From: DATFVJ01 sp963851085
Lineage (GTDB): Bacteria; Actinomycetota; Actinomycetes; Streptosporangiales; Streptosporangiaceae
Direction of reading: 5' to 3'
DNA: 64,000 bases
NCBI GenBank assembly: GCA_963851085.1
Contig: CAWKNX010000024.1
Coordinates: 1-64,000, forward strand
A model generated the notes under the pieces. That model did no database searches. It was given only the letters and a program-made list of their open reading frames with translations, and was not told the origin of the DNA. This document shows, piece by piece, positions 40,558 through 49,643 of the stretch. The translations under genes were made by a program, and so were the position numbers. Position 1 is the stretch's first letter; each line of letters begins with the position of its first letter.

Positions 40558-41094
40558 TCAGGTGGTCGCGACGTTGGCGCTGTCGCCGTGCGGTGAGCGG
40601 CGGCGCGAGAGCAGCATCGCTCCGCCGACGACGAGCAGCGTCAGCGTGAGGCCGGCGGCGGCGCCGATCGCGGCGTCTCCCCAGTCAAACCCGTTGTCGG
40701 GGTTAGCCGACGGGCTCTTCGGGGCCTGGACGCTGACGGGGTGGCCGCTGCCGTAGCCGTTGAACGTCGCCGTGCTGTAACCGCCGGTGGGCCGGCTGTC
40801 GTTGTAGCGCGTGCGCTTTCGCGAGCTCGGTCGTCCGCCAACTGCGACGCCGTCACGGGCTTGAGAATCGGCGGGACGCACCGCGTGATGCGCCCCGATG
40901 ACCTGCTGATCGGGGTTCGGGTGAACCGCAGGGCTTTGGCTGGTGCTCTGGCCTTGCGGGGTGGCGAAGCCCGTGGACGGGTCTACGTGGACCGTCGGGA
41001 TGGGCTCAACCGGCCGTGCGGAGGCTACTGTCGGCGCCAGCGCGACGATCGCGAGACAGATCGCGACGACTGTGCTGCGTACTGCGAGTCGCAT
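40558..41094 (-). CDS. Exported single-TM (type I) membrane protein
   Basis: Intact, 178 residues. Signal peptide MRLAVRSTVVAICLAIVALA with a cleavage near TVASA-RP. A long Ser/Pro/Gly/Asn-rich, probably disordered extracellular part follows (residues 27-135). Then DWGDAAIGAAAGLTLTLLVV, a TM helix ending in the RRR stop-transfer, and a short cytoplasmic tail. The (D/N)GFDWGDAxIGAAxxL TM block recurs in many actinobacterial exported proteins of unknown role. It is divergent from the BTAD regulator, with only 104 bases between starts. Confidence 0.85.
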   Translation of the reverse strand: MRLAVRSTVVAICLAIVALAPTVASARPVEPIPTVHVDPSTGFATPQGQSTSQSPAVHPNPDQQVIGAHHAVRPADSQARDGVAVGGRPSSRKRTRYNDSRPTGGYSTATFNGYGSGHPVSVQAPKSPSANPDNGFDWGDAAIGAAAGLTLTLLVVGGAMLLSRRRSPHGDSANVATT

Positions 41095-41168
41095 GACTCC
41101 TCCTGTGGTTTGAAGATCGCCCCGGTTGGTCGATCTGTGAGGAGAATGAGAGATGCGCTTTCATGCCG

Positions 41169-41195
41169 GTAACGGTCGCTAACGGTTCGGTAAGG
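41169..41195. promoter_or_regulatory. Triple direct repeat (TAACGG type) before the BTAD regulator
   Basis: GTAACGG (41169), CTAACGG (41179) and GGTAAGG (41189) recur with 10-bp spacing, just ahead of the regulator start. SARP/BTAD winged-helix proteins bind direct heptamer repeats about one DNA turn apart, so this is a candidate autoregulatory operator and may also control the divergent exported-protein gene. Confidence 0.5.
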
Positions 41196-41198
41196 CGG

Positions 41199-44087
41199 AT
41201 GGAGTTCCGCATCCTCGGTCCGCTCGAGGTCGCCGACGGGGATGCCACCGTGGCGCTCGGGGGCGTCAGGCAGCGCACGCTGCTGGCGATCCTTCTGTTG
41301 AACGCGAACGAGGTCGTATCGGCCGACCGCCTGATCGATGAGCTGTGGGGCGAGCGGTCGCCCGAGTCCGGCCGGTGCGCTCTGCAGGTACGCGTGTCGC
41401 AGCTACGCAAGGCGCTGGGGGAAGGCGGCGCTCAGTTGCTCACGCGTGCCGCCGGGTTATGTGCTCTCGCTTGATCGCGACCAGCTCGACCTGCAGCGCT
41501 TCGAGCGCCTCGTGCCGGGAGGCGGCGGCCGCCGGGACGCCGCCGCCGCGGCGGCAAGCTGCGCGAGGCGCTGGCGCTGTGGCGCGGTCCGCCGCTCGCC
41601 GACTTCGCGTACGAGCCGTTCGCGCAAGCGGCGATCGCCCGGCTCGAGGAGCTCGCCTGCGGCAGTCGAGTAGCGCATCGACGCCGAGCTTGCGCTCGGG
41701 CGTCATGCGGAGCTGGTCGGCGAGCTGGAGGCGCTCGTCGCGCGAGCATCCCTGCGCGAGCAGCCTGCGCCGCGCAGCTGATGCTCGCGCTGTATCGGTG
41801 CGGGCGGCAGGCCGAGGCGCTCGAGCGCCTACCGGCACCAGCGCTGAGCTTTCGGACGAGCTCGGCTTGGAGCCGGACCCGAGCTGAAGGAGCTCCAGAC
41901 GGCGATCCTAAACCAGGACCCTCGCTGGGCGCCGGCGCGCCTGCTCGTCTTTCTCCCGCCAGGCTACCCGCAACGGCAGTGATCCCTGCCGGCGAGCCGC
42001 GATGAGATCTCGTTGACGGCGAGCGCGATCGCGCGTCCCGAGCCGCCGTGGAGCCCGGCGCCGCGCCAGGCGCGCAAGGTGGTGACGGCGCTGTTCTGCG
42101 ACGTGACGGGTTCGACCGCGCTCGGCGAGGAGCTTGACCCGGAGGAGCTGTCGCGGGGTGATGAGCCGCTATTTCGCGGAGATCCGGGCGACGATCGAGC
42201 GCCACGGCGGCACGGTCGAGAAGTTCATCGGCGACGCGGTGATGGCGGTGTTCGGGATTCCGCGCGTGCACGAGGACGACGCGTTGCGGGCCGTGCGGGC
42301 GGCGGCCGAGATCCGCGAGCGGCTGCCCGCGGTCGCGGAGGAGGTCGGGTGTGGCGCTGCGCTTTCGCACCGGCGTGAACACGGGCCTGGTGCTCGATCG
42401 GCGAGGGAGAGAACCTGGCGATCGGCGATGCGGTAAACGTGGCGGCGCGGCTGGAGCAGGCCGCGCAGCCCGGGGAGATCCTGCTCGGCGAGGAGACGCT
42501 GCGGCTGGTCCGCGACGCGGTCGAGGTCGAGCCGCTCGAGCCGCTCGCGCTGAAGGGCAAGTCCGAGCCGGTCGCCGGCGTTCCGGCTGCTGGACGTCGA
42601 TCCGGCCGCGCCGGGCGTCGCGCGCGCGCTTCGACGTGCCGCTGGTCGGGCGCGAGCGCGAGCTGCGCGCTGCTGCGCGAGGCATGGGATCGGGCGGTCG
42701 CGCGAGTCGGGGTGTCACCTGTTCACGCTGCTGGGGGCGGCCGGCGTGGGGAAGTCGCGGCTGGTCGCCGAGCTGTTCTCGGACGTCGGCGACGACGCGC
42801 GCGTGCTGCGCGGGCGCTGCCTGCACTACGGCGAGGGGATCACGTTCTGGCCGCTGGTCGAGGCGCTGATCGCCGCTCGGCGAGCGCGGCCGACGCTGTG
42901 CTGGAGCGCCTGCGAGCGGCGGCGCGGCGACGCCCGAGGAGCTGTTCTGGGAGGTCCGGCGGCTGCTCGAGTCGCTCGCCGCCGAGCGGCCGGTGATTCT
43001 GCACGTCGACGACCTGCAGTGGGCGGAGCCGATGCTGCTGGATCTGCTCGATCACATCGTCGAGCTCTCCCGGGGCGCGCCGATCCTGCTGCTGTGCACA
43101 GCGCGCCCGGAGCTGCTCGAGGACCGTCCCGGCTGGGGCGGCGGCAAGCTCAACGCCACGACCGTGCTGCTCGAGCCGCTCGCGACTGCGGAGTGCGAGG
43201 CGCTGCTCGAGCTGCTCGGCGATGGGCTCGATCCGCAGACGCGCGGCGCGGGTGATCGCGGCCAGCGAGGGCAACCCGCTGTTCCTCGAGGAGATGGCGG
43301 CGCTCGCGCGCGAGCGCGGCACGTCGACGGTGCCGCCGACGATCCAGGCGCTGCTGGCGGCGCGGCTCGAACGGCTCGCCGCCGAGGAGCGCGAGGTGCT
43401 GGAGCGCGGCGCGATCGAGGGCGAGGTCTTTCACCGCTCGGCGGTGCGAGCGCTCTCGGGCGAGCGCGCCGACGACCGAGGTCGACTCGCGGCTGGCGGG
43501 CCTGGTGCGCAAGGAACTGATCCGCCCGCACCCCGCGACGATCCGTGGCGACGACGCGTTCCGCTTCCGCCACCTGCTGATCCGCGACGCCGCCTACGAC
43601 GCGCTGCCGAAGGCGACGCGCGCCGAGCTGCACGAGCGGTTCGCCCACTGGCTCGAGGAGCAGGCCGCGGCGACCTCGTCGAGCTCGACGAGATCGCCGG
43701 GTGGCACCTCGAGCAGGCGGTGCGCTACCGGCGGGAGCTCGGTCAGAGCCCGGACGAGGCGCTCTCGCGCGACGCCGCCGAGCATCTGCACGCCGCCGGC
43801 CGACGCGCGCGCGAGCGTCGCGATGTGCCAGCCGCGAAGCATTTGCTCGAGCGCGCGCTGGCGCTCGCTCAGGAGGGCGAGAGGCGCCGAGCTCTGATCG
43901 CCGCCGACCTCGCCGAGGTCCTGGTCGAAGCAGGGGAACTCGCGAGCGCAGACCAGCTCCTCACGGAGGTCGAGCACGACCCCGATGTAAGCGCGGTCGC
44001 TGCGCTCACCCGATTCGAATGGATGATGAGCGTACGACCGCCAGGTACCACGAGCACGATCAAGTCGCGGCTCCCCGGGATGCTTCA
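41199..44087 (+). CDS. BTAD-type transcriptional regulator fused to cyclase and AAA ATPase, frameshifted, 3' end lost
   Basis: Start MEFRILGPLEVADGDATVAL. Winged helix: LLAILLLNANEVVSADRLID; BTAD helices around ALALWRGPPLADFAY and LMLALYRCGRQAEALE. From about 42030 a class III cyclase domain: VVTALFCDVTGSTALGEELD (metal Asp), HGGTVEKFIGDAVMAVFGIP, GDAVNVAARLEQAAQPGEIL. Then the AAA domain: LVGRERELRLL, TLLGAAGVGKSRLVAEL (Walker A), VILHVDDLQWAEPMLLDLLD (Walker B), and TPR-like repeats up to LTRFEWMMSVRP and IKSRLPGML. About ten indels. The match stops at 44084-44089, where gyrB begins on the other strand; such proteins usually continue for another 300 or more residues. Confidence 0.85.
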
Positions 44088-44089
44088 TG

Positions 44090-45504
44090 ATCGCCTGGAC
44101 CTCGTTGTTCTTGAGCACCCGGTCGATGCGGGCCTTCTCGACGTTCAGGATCTTGCCCCGGATCGGCAGGATCGCCTGGAAAAGCGGATCTCTCCCGCCC
44201 TTGGCCGAGCCGCCCGCCGAGTCGCCCTCGACGACGTAGATCTCGGTCCGCGCCGGGTCGGTCGACTGGCAGTCGGCAAGCTTGCCGGGCAGCGAGGTGG
44301 ATTCGAGCAAGCTCTTGCGGCGGGTCAGATCACGGGCCTGCCTGGCGGCGATCCTGGCCCGCGCCGCCTGGGTGGCCTTGTTGATGACCTCCTTGGCCTC
44401 GCCGGGGTTGCGGTCCAGCCAGTCACGCAGGTGCTCGTTGACCACCCGCTGCACGAACGACTTGGCCTCGGTGTTGCCGAGCTTGGTCTTGGTCTGGCCC
44501 TCGAACTGCGGCTCGGCGAGCTTGATCGAGACGATCGCGGTAAGGCCCTCTCGCACGTCCTCGCCGCTGAGGTTCTCGTCCTTCTCCCGCAGCAGCTTCT
44601 GCTCGCGCGCGTACCGGTTGATGATCGACGTGAGCGCGGCGCGGAAACCCTCCTCGTGCGTGCCGCCCTCGGCGGTGTTGATCGTGTTGGCGAAGGTGTG
44701 GACCGACTCCGAGTAACTGCCCGTCCACTGCATCGCGATCTCCACCGCGATGCCCTGACCGTCCTCAACGAACTCGATCACCGAACCGTGCACCGGCTCC
44801 TTGGAGGCGTTCAGGTAACGGACGAAGTCCGCGATCCCGCCGTCGTATCGGTATCTCACGACATGCGGCTCACCGTTGATGTGGTCAGGCCGCTCGTCGG
44901 TGAGGGCGATCGCCAGGCCCCGGTTGAGGAACGCCATCTCCTGCATCCGCCGCGACAGGGTCTCGAAGTTCCACGCGGTGGTCTCGAATACCGACTCGTC
45001 CGCCCAGAACGTGACCGTCGTGCCGGTCTCGTCCGTGGGCCCGCCCTTGACGATCGGCCCGGTCGGATGGCCCACGCGGTAGGACTGCCGCCAGACGTAG
45101 CCGTCCCTGCGAACCTCCACGTCGAGACGGGAGGACAGGGCGTTGACCACGGAGACGCCGACGCCGTGCAGCCCGCCCGAGACCGCGTAGGACTTGCCGT
45201 CGAACTTGCCGCCCGCGTGCAGGGTGGTCAGTACGACTTCGACCGCGGGCCGCTTTTCGACGGGGTGCAGGTCGACCGGGATGCCGCGGCCGTTGTCGAC
45301 CACCATGACACCGCCGTCGGCGAGCAGCGTGACGTCGATGCGGTCGCAATAGCCGGCCAGGGCCTCGTCGACCGAGTTGTCCACAACCTCGTACACCAGG
45401 TGGTGCAGGCCGCGCTCCCCGGTCGAGCCGATATACATGCCGGGGCGCTTGCGAACGGCCTCGAGTCCTTCGAGGACCGTGATCGAGCGTGCGTCGTAGG
45501 ACAA
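44090..45504 (-). CDS. gyrB: DNA gyrase subunit B, N-terminal two thirds, 3' end lost
   Basis: The start is a TTG at 45504, chosen because AGGAGGAG precedes it by seven bases and it gives the standard N-terminus (M)SYDARSITVLEGLEAVRKRP. GHKL ATPase: NSVDEALAGYCD, VVDNGRGIPVDLHP, GGLHGVGVSVVNALS. Transducer: RYAREQKLLREKDENLSGED. TOPRIM start: EIYVVEGDSAGGSAKGGRDP and DRVLKNNEVQAI. There homology ends abruptly at 44087-44094; the catalytic DxD, the rest of TOPRIM and the C-terminal tail (about 180-200 residues) are missing. As an essential gene it cannot be complete here. No frameshift in the remaining part. Confidence 0.95.
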
Positions 45505-45918
45505 GTGGGAACTCCTCCTGCTGGGGCTCCTCTTCCTGAGGATGGGCGCCGCGAGGCCCGCGCGATTGCTCGCCTCTGTGCTGGCCTTCTCTGCTGGCCT
45601 TGTGTGCTGGCCTTTCTGTGCTGGCCGTGCTGTAGTTGGCCGTGCTGGAACTTGCCCTGCTGGGCCGGCTCCTCTTGCCCGCTCGCCACGCGCATGCGCG
45701 TTTGCTCGCGGACTCGACTGCTCGCATACCTGCGCGCGCACACGCGCGCGCAGCAATCGCGGTGGGTCGTCTTTCCCGGGGCGCACAACCATGTTACCCG
45801 GCAGAAGCAGTTCCCTGGGCCAGTAACAGGCCGCTCGGTAACCTCTTTACGAGCCTAGAGCGCTCATTCGCGGCCGAACGGCGCGAGCGTGAACCCCCCT
45901 ACGCGGAATTGGAGTCGG
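45505..45918. repeat. gyrB-dciA gap with degenerate tandem repeats
   Basis: About 410 bases. From 45575 to 45675 the unit TGCTGGCC with a variable T/C-rich spacer recurs about seven times at 12-18 base intervals. It lies upstream of gyrB on the coding strand and so belongs to its leader or promoter region. No gene is seen. Confidence 0.6.
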
Positions 45919-46500
45919 TCACCCGTACGTGTCACGTGGCCCGCGCTCATCGCGTACCCGCCAGCCGCCGCGCCGCGACCATGACTCACCTGACGGCCCG
46001 CGGACGCGGACCCGCTGCACCGTGCCGTCGCCGAGCTCCGCGTTGAGCCGCCGCACCAGCTGACTGGCCAGCAGCCGCAGCTGTGTCGCCCACGCCGTGG
46101 AATCCGCGACGATCACGAGCTCACCGCCGGTGAAACTGTCTGGGCGCGCGTGCGCCGCCAGATCCGTGCCGACGATCTGCGCCCAGCGGCCGAAGGCGCC
46201 GCCCACTGCGGCACGCTGCCGCCATCCCTGGTCGGCCAGCAGCCCGTCGATCGCCGTGCCCAACGGCTGCGGGTCATCCCGGCGCTGGCGGGCCGCCCTG
46301 CGCAGCCTGGGATCACTGCGCAGCCCGGGATCACCAAGTCGCCCGGGATCACCGCGCAGCCGTTCGGGATCATCGGGTGTCACCGGTTCGTCGGGCCGCA
46401 CGCGGCTATCGCGTGCGGCCGGGCGCATGCCCTTGGCCGCTGCGTCGGCCCTGGCCTCGGCGAGTGCACGGCGCGCGCGCTCCAGACCGTCACCGGGCAC
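45919..46500 (-). CDS. dciA: DUF721/DciA-like helicase-loading factor
   Basis: Intact, 193 residues from a GTG at 46500 whose codons overlap the recF stop by 11 bases. A low-complexity Arg/Asp/Pro/Gly N-terminal part (GDPGRLGDPGLRSDPRLRRA, encoded by 18-bp DNA repeats at 46310-46370) precedes the DUF721 core: LGTAIDGLLADQGWRQRAAV, WAQIVGTDLAAHARPDSFTG, LVIVADSTAWATQLRLLASQ, LVRRLNAELGDGTVQRVRVR. DciA homologues help recruit the replicative helicase in bacteria lacking DnaC. The position between recF and gyrB is the normal actinobacterial order. Confidence 0.9.
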   Translation of the reverse strand: MPGDGLERARRALAEARADAAAKGMRPAARDSRVRPDEPVTPDDPERLRGDPGRLGDPGLRSDPRLRRAARQRRDDPQPLGTAIDGLLADQGWRQRAAVGGAFGRWAQIVGTDLAAHARPDSFTGGELVIVADSTAWATQLRLLASQLVRRLNAELGDGTVQRVRVRGPSGESWSRRGGWRVRDERGPRDTYG

Positions 46501-47758
46501 GTTCCACCACCCCGTCGCAGATCGTAAACCTCGCGCCCGCGAGCGCGCCAGGCACGTCGGCGGCGGCCGCCGCCGTGACCAGGGCCTGCTCCGCGGCGAC
46601 GGCAAGCTCGGCCAGCCTTTCCCTGCGGCCGGGGTCGAGTTCGGCGAACACGTCGTCGAGCAGCAGCACCGGATCCTCGCCCTCCGCGCGCAGCAGGTCA
46701 TAGCTGGCGAGCCGGAGCGCGAGGGCGAGCGACCACGACTCACCGTGACTTGCGTAGCCGCGGGCGGGAAGCTCTCCGATACTGAGCTCGAGCTCGTCCC
46801 TGTGCGGGCCGGTCAGGCACACTCCCCGGTCGAGCTCGGCCGCGCGGGATCTTGCGAGCGCCTCGCGCAGGGCTCCCGCCAGGGATTCCCTGTCCGCGGC
46901 GTACCCGTCCGCGCGGCCGCCTCCTGCGGCTGCCCGCGGCGCGGCTTCGCCTTCCGCGGCTCCCGGAGCGGGGGCTGGCGTGAGCACACCGGCGTCGCCC
47001 GCGCCGGTGCCGCCGAACGAGGTGCGGTAGCGGATCCCGGCCTGTGCCGGGTCGTCGGCAAGCTGCCCGTACGCGGCGGTCACGAGTGGGCGCAGCCGTG
47101 CCACGAGTTCGAGGCGCCCGACGAGCAGCTCGGCGCCCGCGAGGGCGAGGTGCTCGTCCCAGGTGTCAAGCGTAGTGAGCATCCCCGCGGACGCCTGGCC
47201 GCTGAGATGCCCGCCGTGCCCACCGCGCCCATTTCGATACGCCCCTTTCAGGCCTGCGGACTTCAGCAGCGCCGTCCGTTGCTTGACGACCCGCTCGTAG
47301 TCTGCGCGAACCGCGGCGAACCGGGGCGACCGGGTGACGAGGAGATCGTCGAGAAACCGGCGGCGCTCGCCAGGATCGCCCTTGACCAGGGCGAGATCCT
47401 CGGGCGCGAACAGCACCGTGCGCAGGGCGCCGATGACCTGCCGGGGCTGGCGGACCGCCGTCCTGTTGAGCCTGGCCCGGTTCGCGCGGCCCGGGTTGAT
47501 CTCCAGTTCCACCAGCGTGCGAGCGGCCGCCGAGTCGATTTGCACGCGCACGATGGCTCGCTCGGCACCGCGGCGCACCAGCGGCGCGTCGGTGGCGGTG
47601 CGGTGGCTCCCGAGCGTAGCGGCGTAGCCTACGGCCTCCACGAGGTTGGTCTTGCCGTGGCCGTTCGGCCCGATGAAGCCGGTCACTCCAGGGCCGAGCT
47701 GCAAGTCCACAGCGGGATAGGAGCGGAAGTCAGTCAGCGCGATCCGCGACACGTGCAC
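46490..47758 (-). CDS. recF: DNA replication/repair protein RecF
   Basis: Intact, 422 residues. Walker A GFIGPNGHGKTNLVEAVGYA at about residues 29-40, signature-like SHGESWSLALALRLASYDLL, Walker B DPVLLLDDVFAELDPGRRE. A Gly/Ala/Pro-rich insertion lies at about residues 245-290 and makes the protein longer than the usual 370-380. RecF is an ABC-type ATPase loading RecA at gaps. The stop overlaps dciA. Confidence 0.97.
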   Translation of the reverse strand: MHVSRIALTDFRSYPAVDLQLGPGVTGFIGPNGHGKTNLVEAVGYAATLGSHRTATDAPLVRRGAERAIVRVQIDSAAARTLVELEINPGRANRARLNRTAVRQPRQVIGALRTVLFAPEDLALVKGDPGERRRFLDDLLVTRSPRFAAVRADYERVVKQRTALLKSAGLKGAYRNGRGGHGGHLSGQASAGMLTTLDTWDEHLALAGAELLVGRLELVARLRPLVTAAYGQLADDPAQAGIRYRTSFGGTGAGDAGVLTPAPAPGAAEGEAAPRAAAGGGRADGYAADRESLAGALREALARSRAAELDRGVCLTGPHRDELELSIGELPARGYASHGESWSLALALRLASYDLLRAEGEDPVLLLDDVFAELDPGRRERLAELAVAAEQALVTAAAAADVPGALAGARFTICDGVVERAR

Positions 47759-47894
47759 GCTAGGAGGCTACGTTCCCGACGTGGCTATCGCAGCAAAGGT
47801 CAGTAACGGACGTGTCGGCCATCCGCGCGTGGGGGCGGCATGCCACGCGGACACGGTCCGCGGCTGTCCCCGGGCTGTCCCCCCTAGCCGCCCC

Positions 47895-49058
47895 CTAGCC
47901 GGCGAGCCTGATCGGCATCAGCAGGTACCTGTAGTCCGGCTGCCCGGGATCGTCGCCCGCGGGCTTCCCGGTGATCACGGCGGGCTTCGACGGGATCGTG
48001 AACGAGATCCGCGCAGTATCAGAATCGATCGCGGTGAGCCCGTCAAGGAGATACTGCGGGTTGAAGGCGATCTGGATGTCATCGCCTTCAAGTGAGGCAT
48101 CGAGCGCCTCGACCGCCTGTGCCTCGTCGCCGGTACCTGCCTCGAGCACGAGTTGCCCGGCCGAGAACGCCAGCCGTACCGGCGTGCTGCGTTCGGCCAC
48201 GAGGGACACGCGCTTGACGGACTCGATGAACGCCGCCGTCTGAAGCTCGGCCACCGCGTTGACCTGGTCGGGCAGCAGCGAGCGGAATTTGGGGAACTCG
48301 CCGTCGAGCAGGCGCGTGGTGGTGCGGCGGCCGCCGCCCTCGAAACCGATCATCCCCTCACCTCTCCCGGTGTCGGCACCGGTCTGACCGGTCAGGCCCT
48401 GACCCGGCAGACCCAGCGCGATCGAGACCTCCGCGCCTGAGGTAAGCGAGCGGGCGGTGTCGGCCAGGGTACGGGCGGGCACGAGCGCGGCCGCGCTGAT
48501 GCCCGGCTGACCGGGGTTCCAGCGCAGTTCACGGACGGCGAGCCGGTACCTGTCAGTGGACGCAAGCGTGATCGTGTCGCCGTCGATCTCGACCCGGACA
48601 CCGGTCAGCACGGGCAGGGTGTCATCGCGCCCCGCCGCGACTGCCACCTGGGTGACCGCCGCCGCGAAGATGTCGCTTCCCACCGAACCGGTCGACGGCG
48701 GCATCTGGGGCAGCGTCGGGTAGTCCTCTACCGGCATCGTGAGCAGGGTGAAGGTCGCGCTGCCGCAGCTCAGCACGACTTTCGAGCTGTCCGTGGCGAC
48801 CTCGACGGGGCGGTCGGGCAGGCTGCGGGTGATCTCCGCGAGCAGGCGGCCGGAAACCAGGACCGTGCCTGGTTCCGCCGTCGTCACCGGCAGGCTCACC
48901 TCGGCGGAGACCTCGTAGTCGAAGCTGGAGACGTTGAGCGCGTCATCGGCTTGCATCCGGATGCCCGCGAGCACCGGCACGGACGGCCGGGACGGCAGGG
49001 TGCGTGCGGTCCATGCCACCGCATCGGCGAGCACGTCGCGATCAACCCGGAACCTCAC
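47895..49058 (-). CDS. dnaN: DNA polymerase III beta subunit (sliding clamp)
   Basis: 387 residues from GTG 49058, selected because AGGAGG lies just upstream and the family start VRFRVDRDVLADAVAWTART follows; a longer frame to 49187 is not conserved. Clamp domain blocks: SFDYEVSAEVSLPV, GRLLAEITRSLPDRPVEV, TLPQMPPSTG, DDTLPVLTGVRVEIDGDTIT, LASTDRYRLAVRELRW, and the C-terminal YLLMPIRLAG that forms the partner-binding pocket. An insertion rich in Gly/Thr (GQGLTGQTGADTGRGEGM) lies in the middle. Confidence 0.98.
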   Translation of the reverse strand: MRFRVDRDVLADAVAWTARTLPSRPSVPVLAGIRMQADDALNVSSFDYEVSAEVSLPVTTAEPGTVLVSGRLLAEITRSLPDRPVEVATDSSKVVLSCGSATFTLLTMPVEDYPTLPQMPPSTGSVGSDIFAAAVTQVAVAAGRDDTLPVLTGVRVEIDGDTITLASTDRYRLAVRELRWNPGQPGISAAALVPARTLADTARSLTSGAEVSIALGLPGQGLTGQTGADTGRGEGMIGFEGGGRRTTTRLLDGEFPKFRSLLPDQVNAVAELQTAAFIESVKRVSLVAERSTPVRLAFSAGQLVLEAGTGDEAQAVEALDASLEGDDIQIAFNPQYLLDGLTAIDSDTARISFTIPSKPAVITGKPAGDDPGQPDYRYLLMPIRLAG

Positions 49059-49643
49059 TTGGAGCCGCCTCCTGATTCGGTGTGTTTCATCACGCTCTCC
49101 TGGGTAGTAGCCGTGCTGCCCGCTCGTGCCCACGTGCCACCGGTCCGGCCTGCGGAAGGGCGGACCTGCGAACCCATCCGGAGGCACCGCCGCCTTGCGC
49201 CAGGCTGGTGGCCCGTGTGGCGCACGGTTTTGCTGTTGACTGCGGGATAGATAGAAGAATCGTCGTAGTCATAGGGACAGTGGAAACTGGGGACGACGGC
49301 CGTTCGCGCAGGCCAGCGGTCATTTCGGTGTCCACAGGGGTGGTGGAGGAACCTGCGGCGGCCGACTGCGGCCTGGGGACGGCCGGCCGGGGCGAGGGGG
49401 GCGGCCACATCTTTTCCCCCGTCTGTCCCGACGTAATCCACAGGCTTATCCCCAGCCTGTGTGTACCGATTGTGACGCCGTTGATGCGCTTGCCGATTCT
49501 TGTGCGGCGTCTCGGCGGCGCCGTCACAGCAGAGGGCATTGCAGCAGAGGGCATTGCAGCAGGTGCCTTCGCGGCCGCCACCCGCACGCCGCATGCGGTC
49601 AGGTCCGGCACTGCCGCGGCCGGTGCTTTCGCGGTGGATCTCA
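49059..49643. other. oriC: dnaA-dnaN intergenic region, candidate oriC
   Basis: 585 bases between dnaN and dnaA with lower GC than the genes. DnaA-box-like sites by eye: GTGTCCACA (49328-49336), TAATCCACA (49434-49442), TTATCCCCA (49446-49454), each one mismatch from TT(A/G)TCCACA. A 15-bp unit (GCAGAGGGCATTGCA) is duplicated at 49527-49562. Position and boxes fit the standard actinobacterial origin, but perfect boxes are absent here and lie instead upstream of dnaA. Confidence 0.55.

Noticed and set aside
43222..45858. 878-residue plus-strand frame across the cyclase-gyrB join
   Set aside because: Its first 280 residues belong to the cyclase-ATPase gene; the rest is the antisense of gyrB, so it is not one protein.
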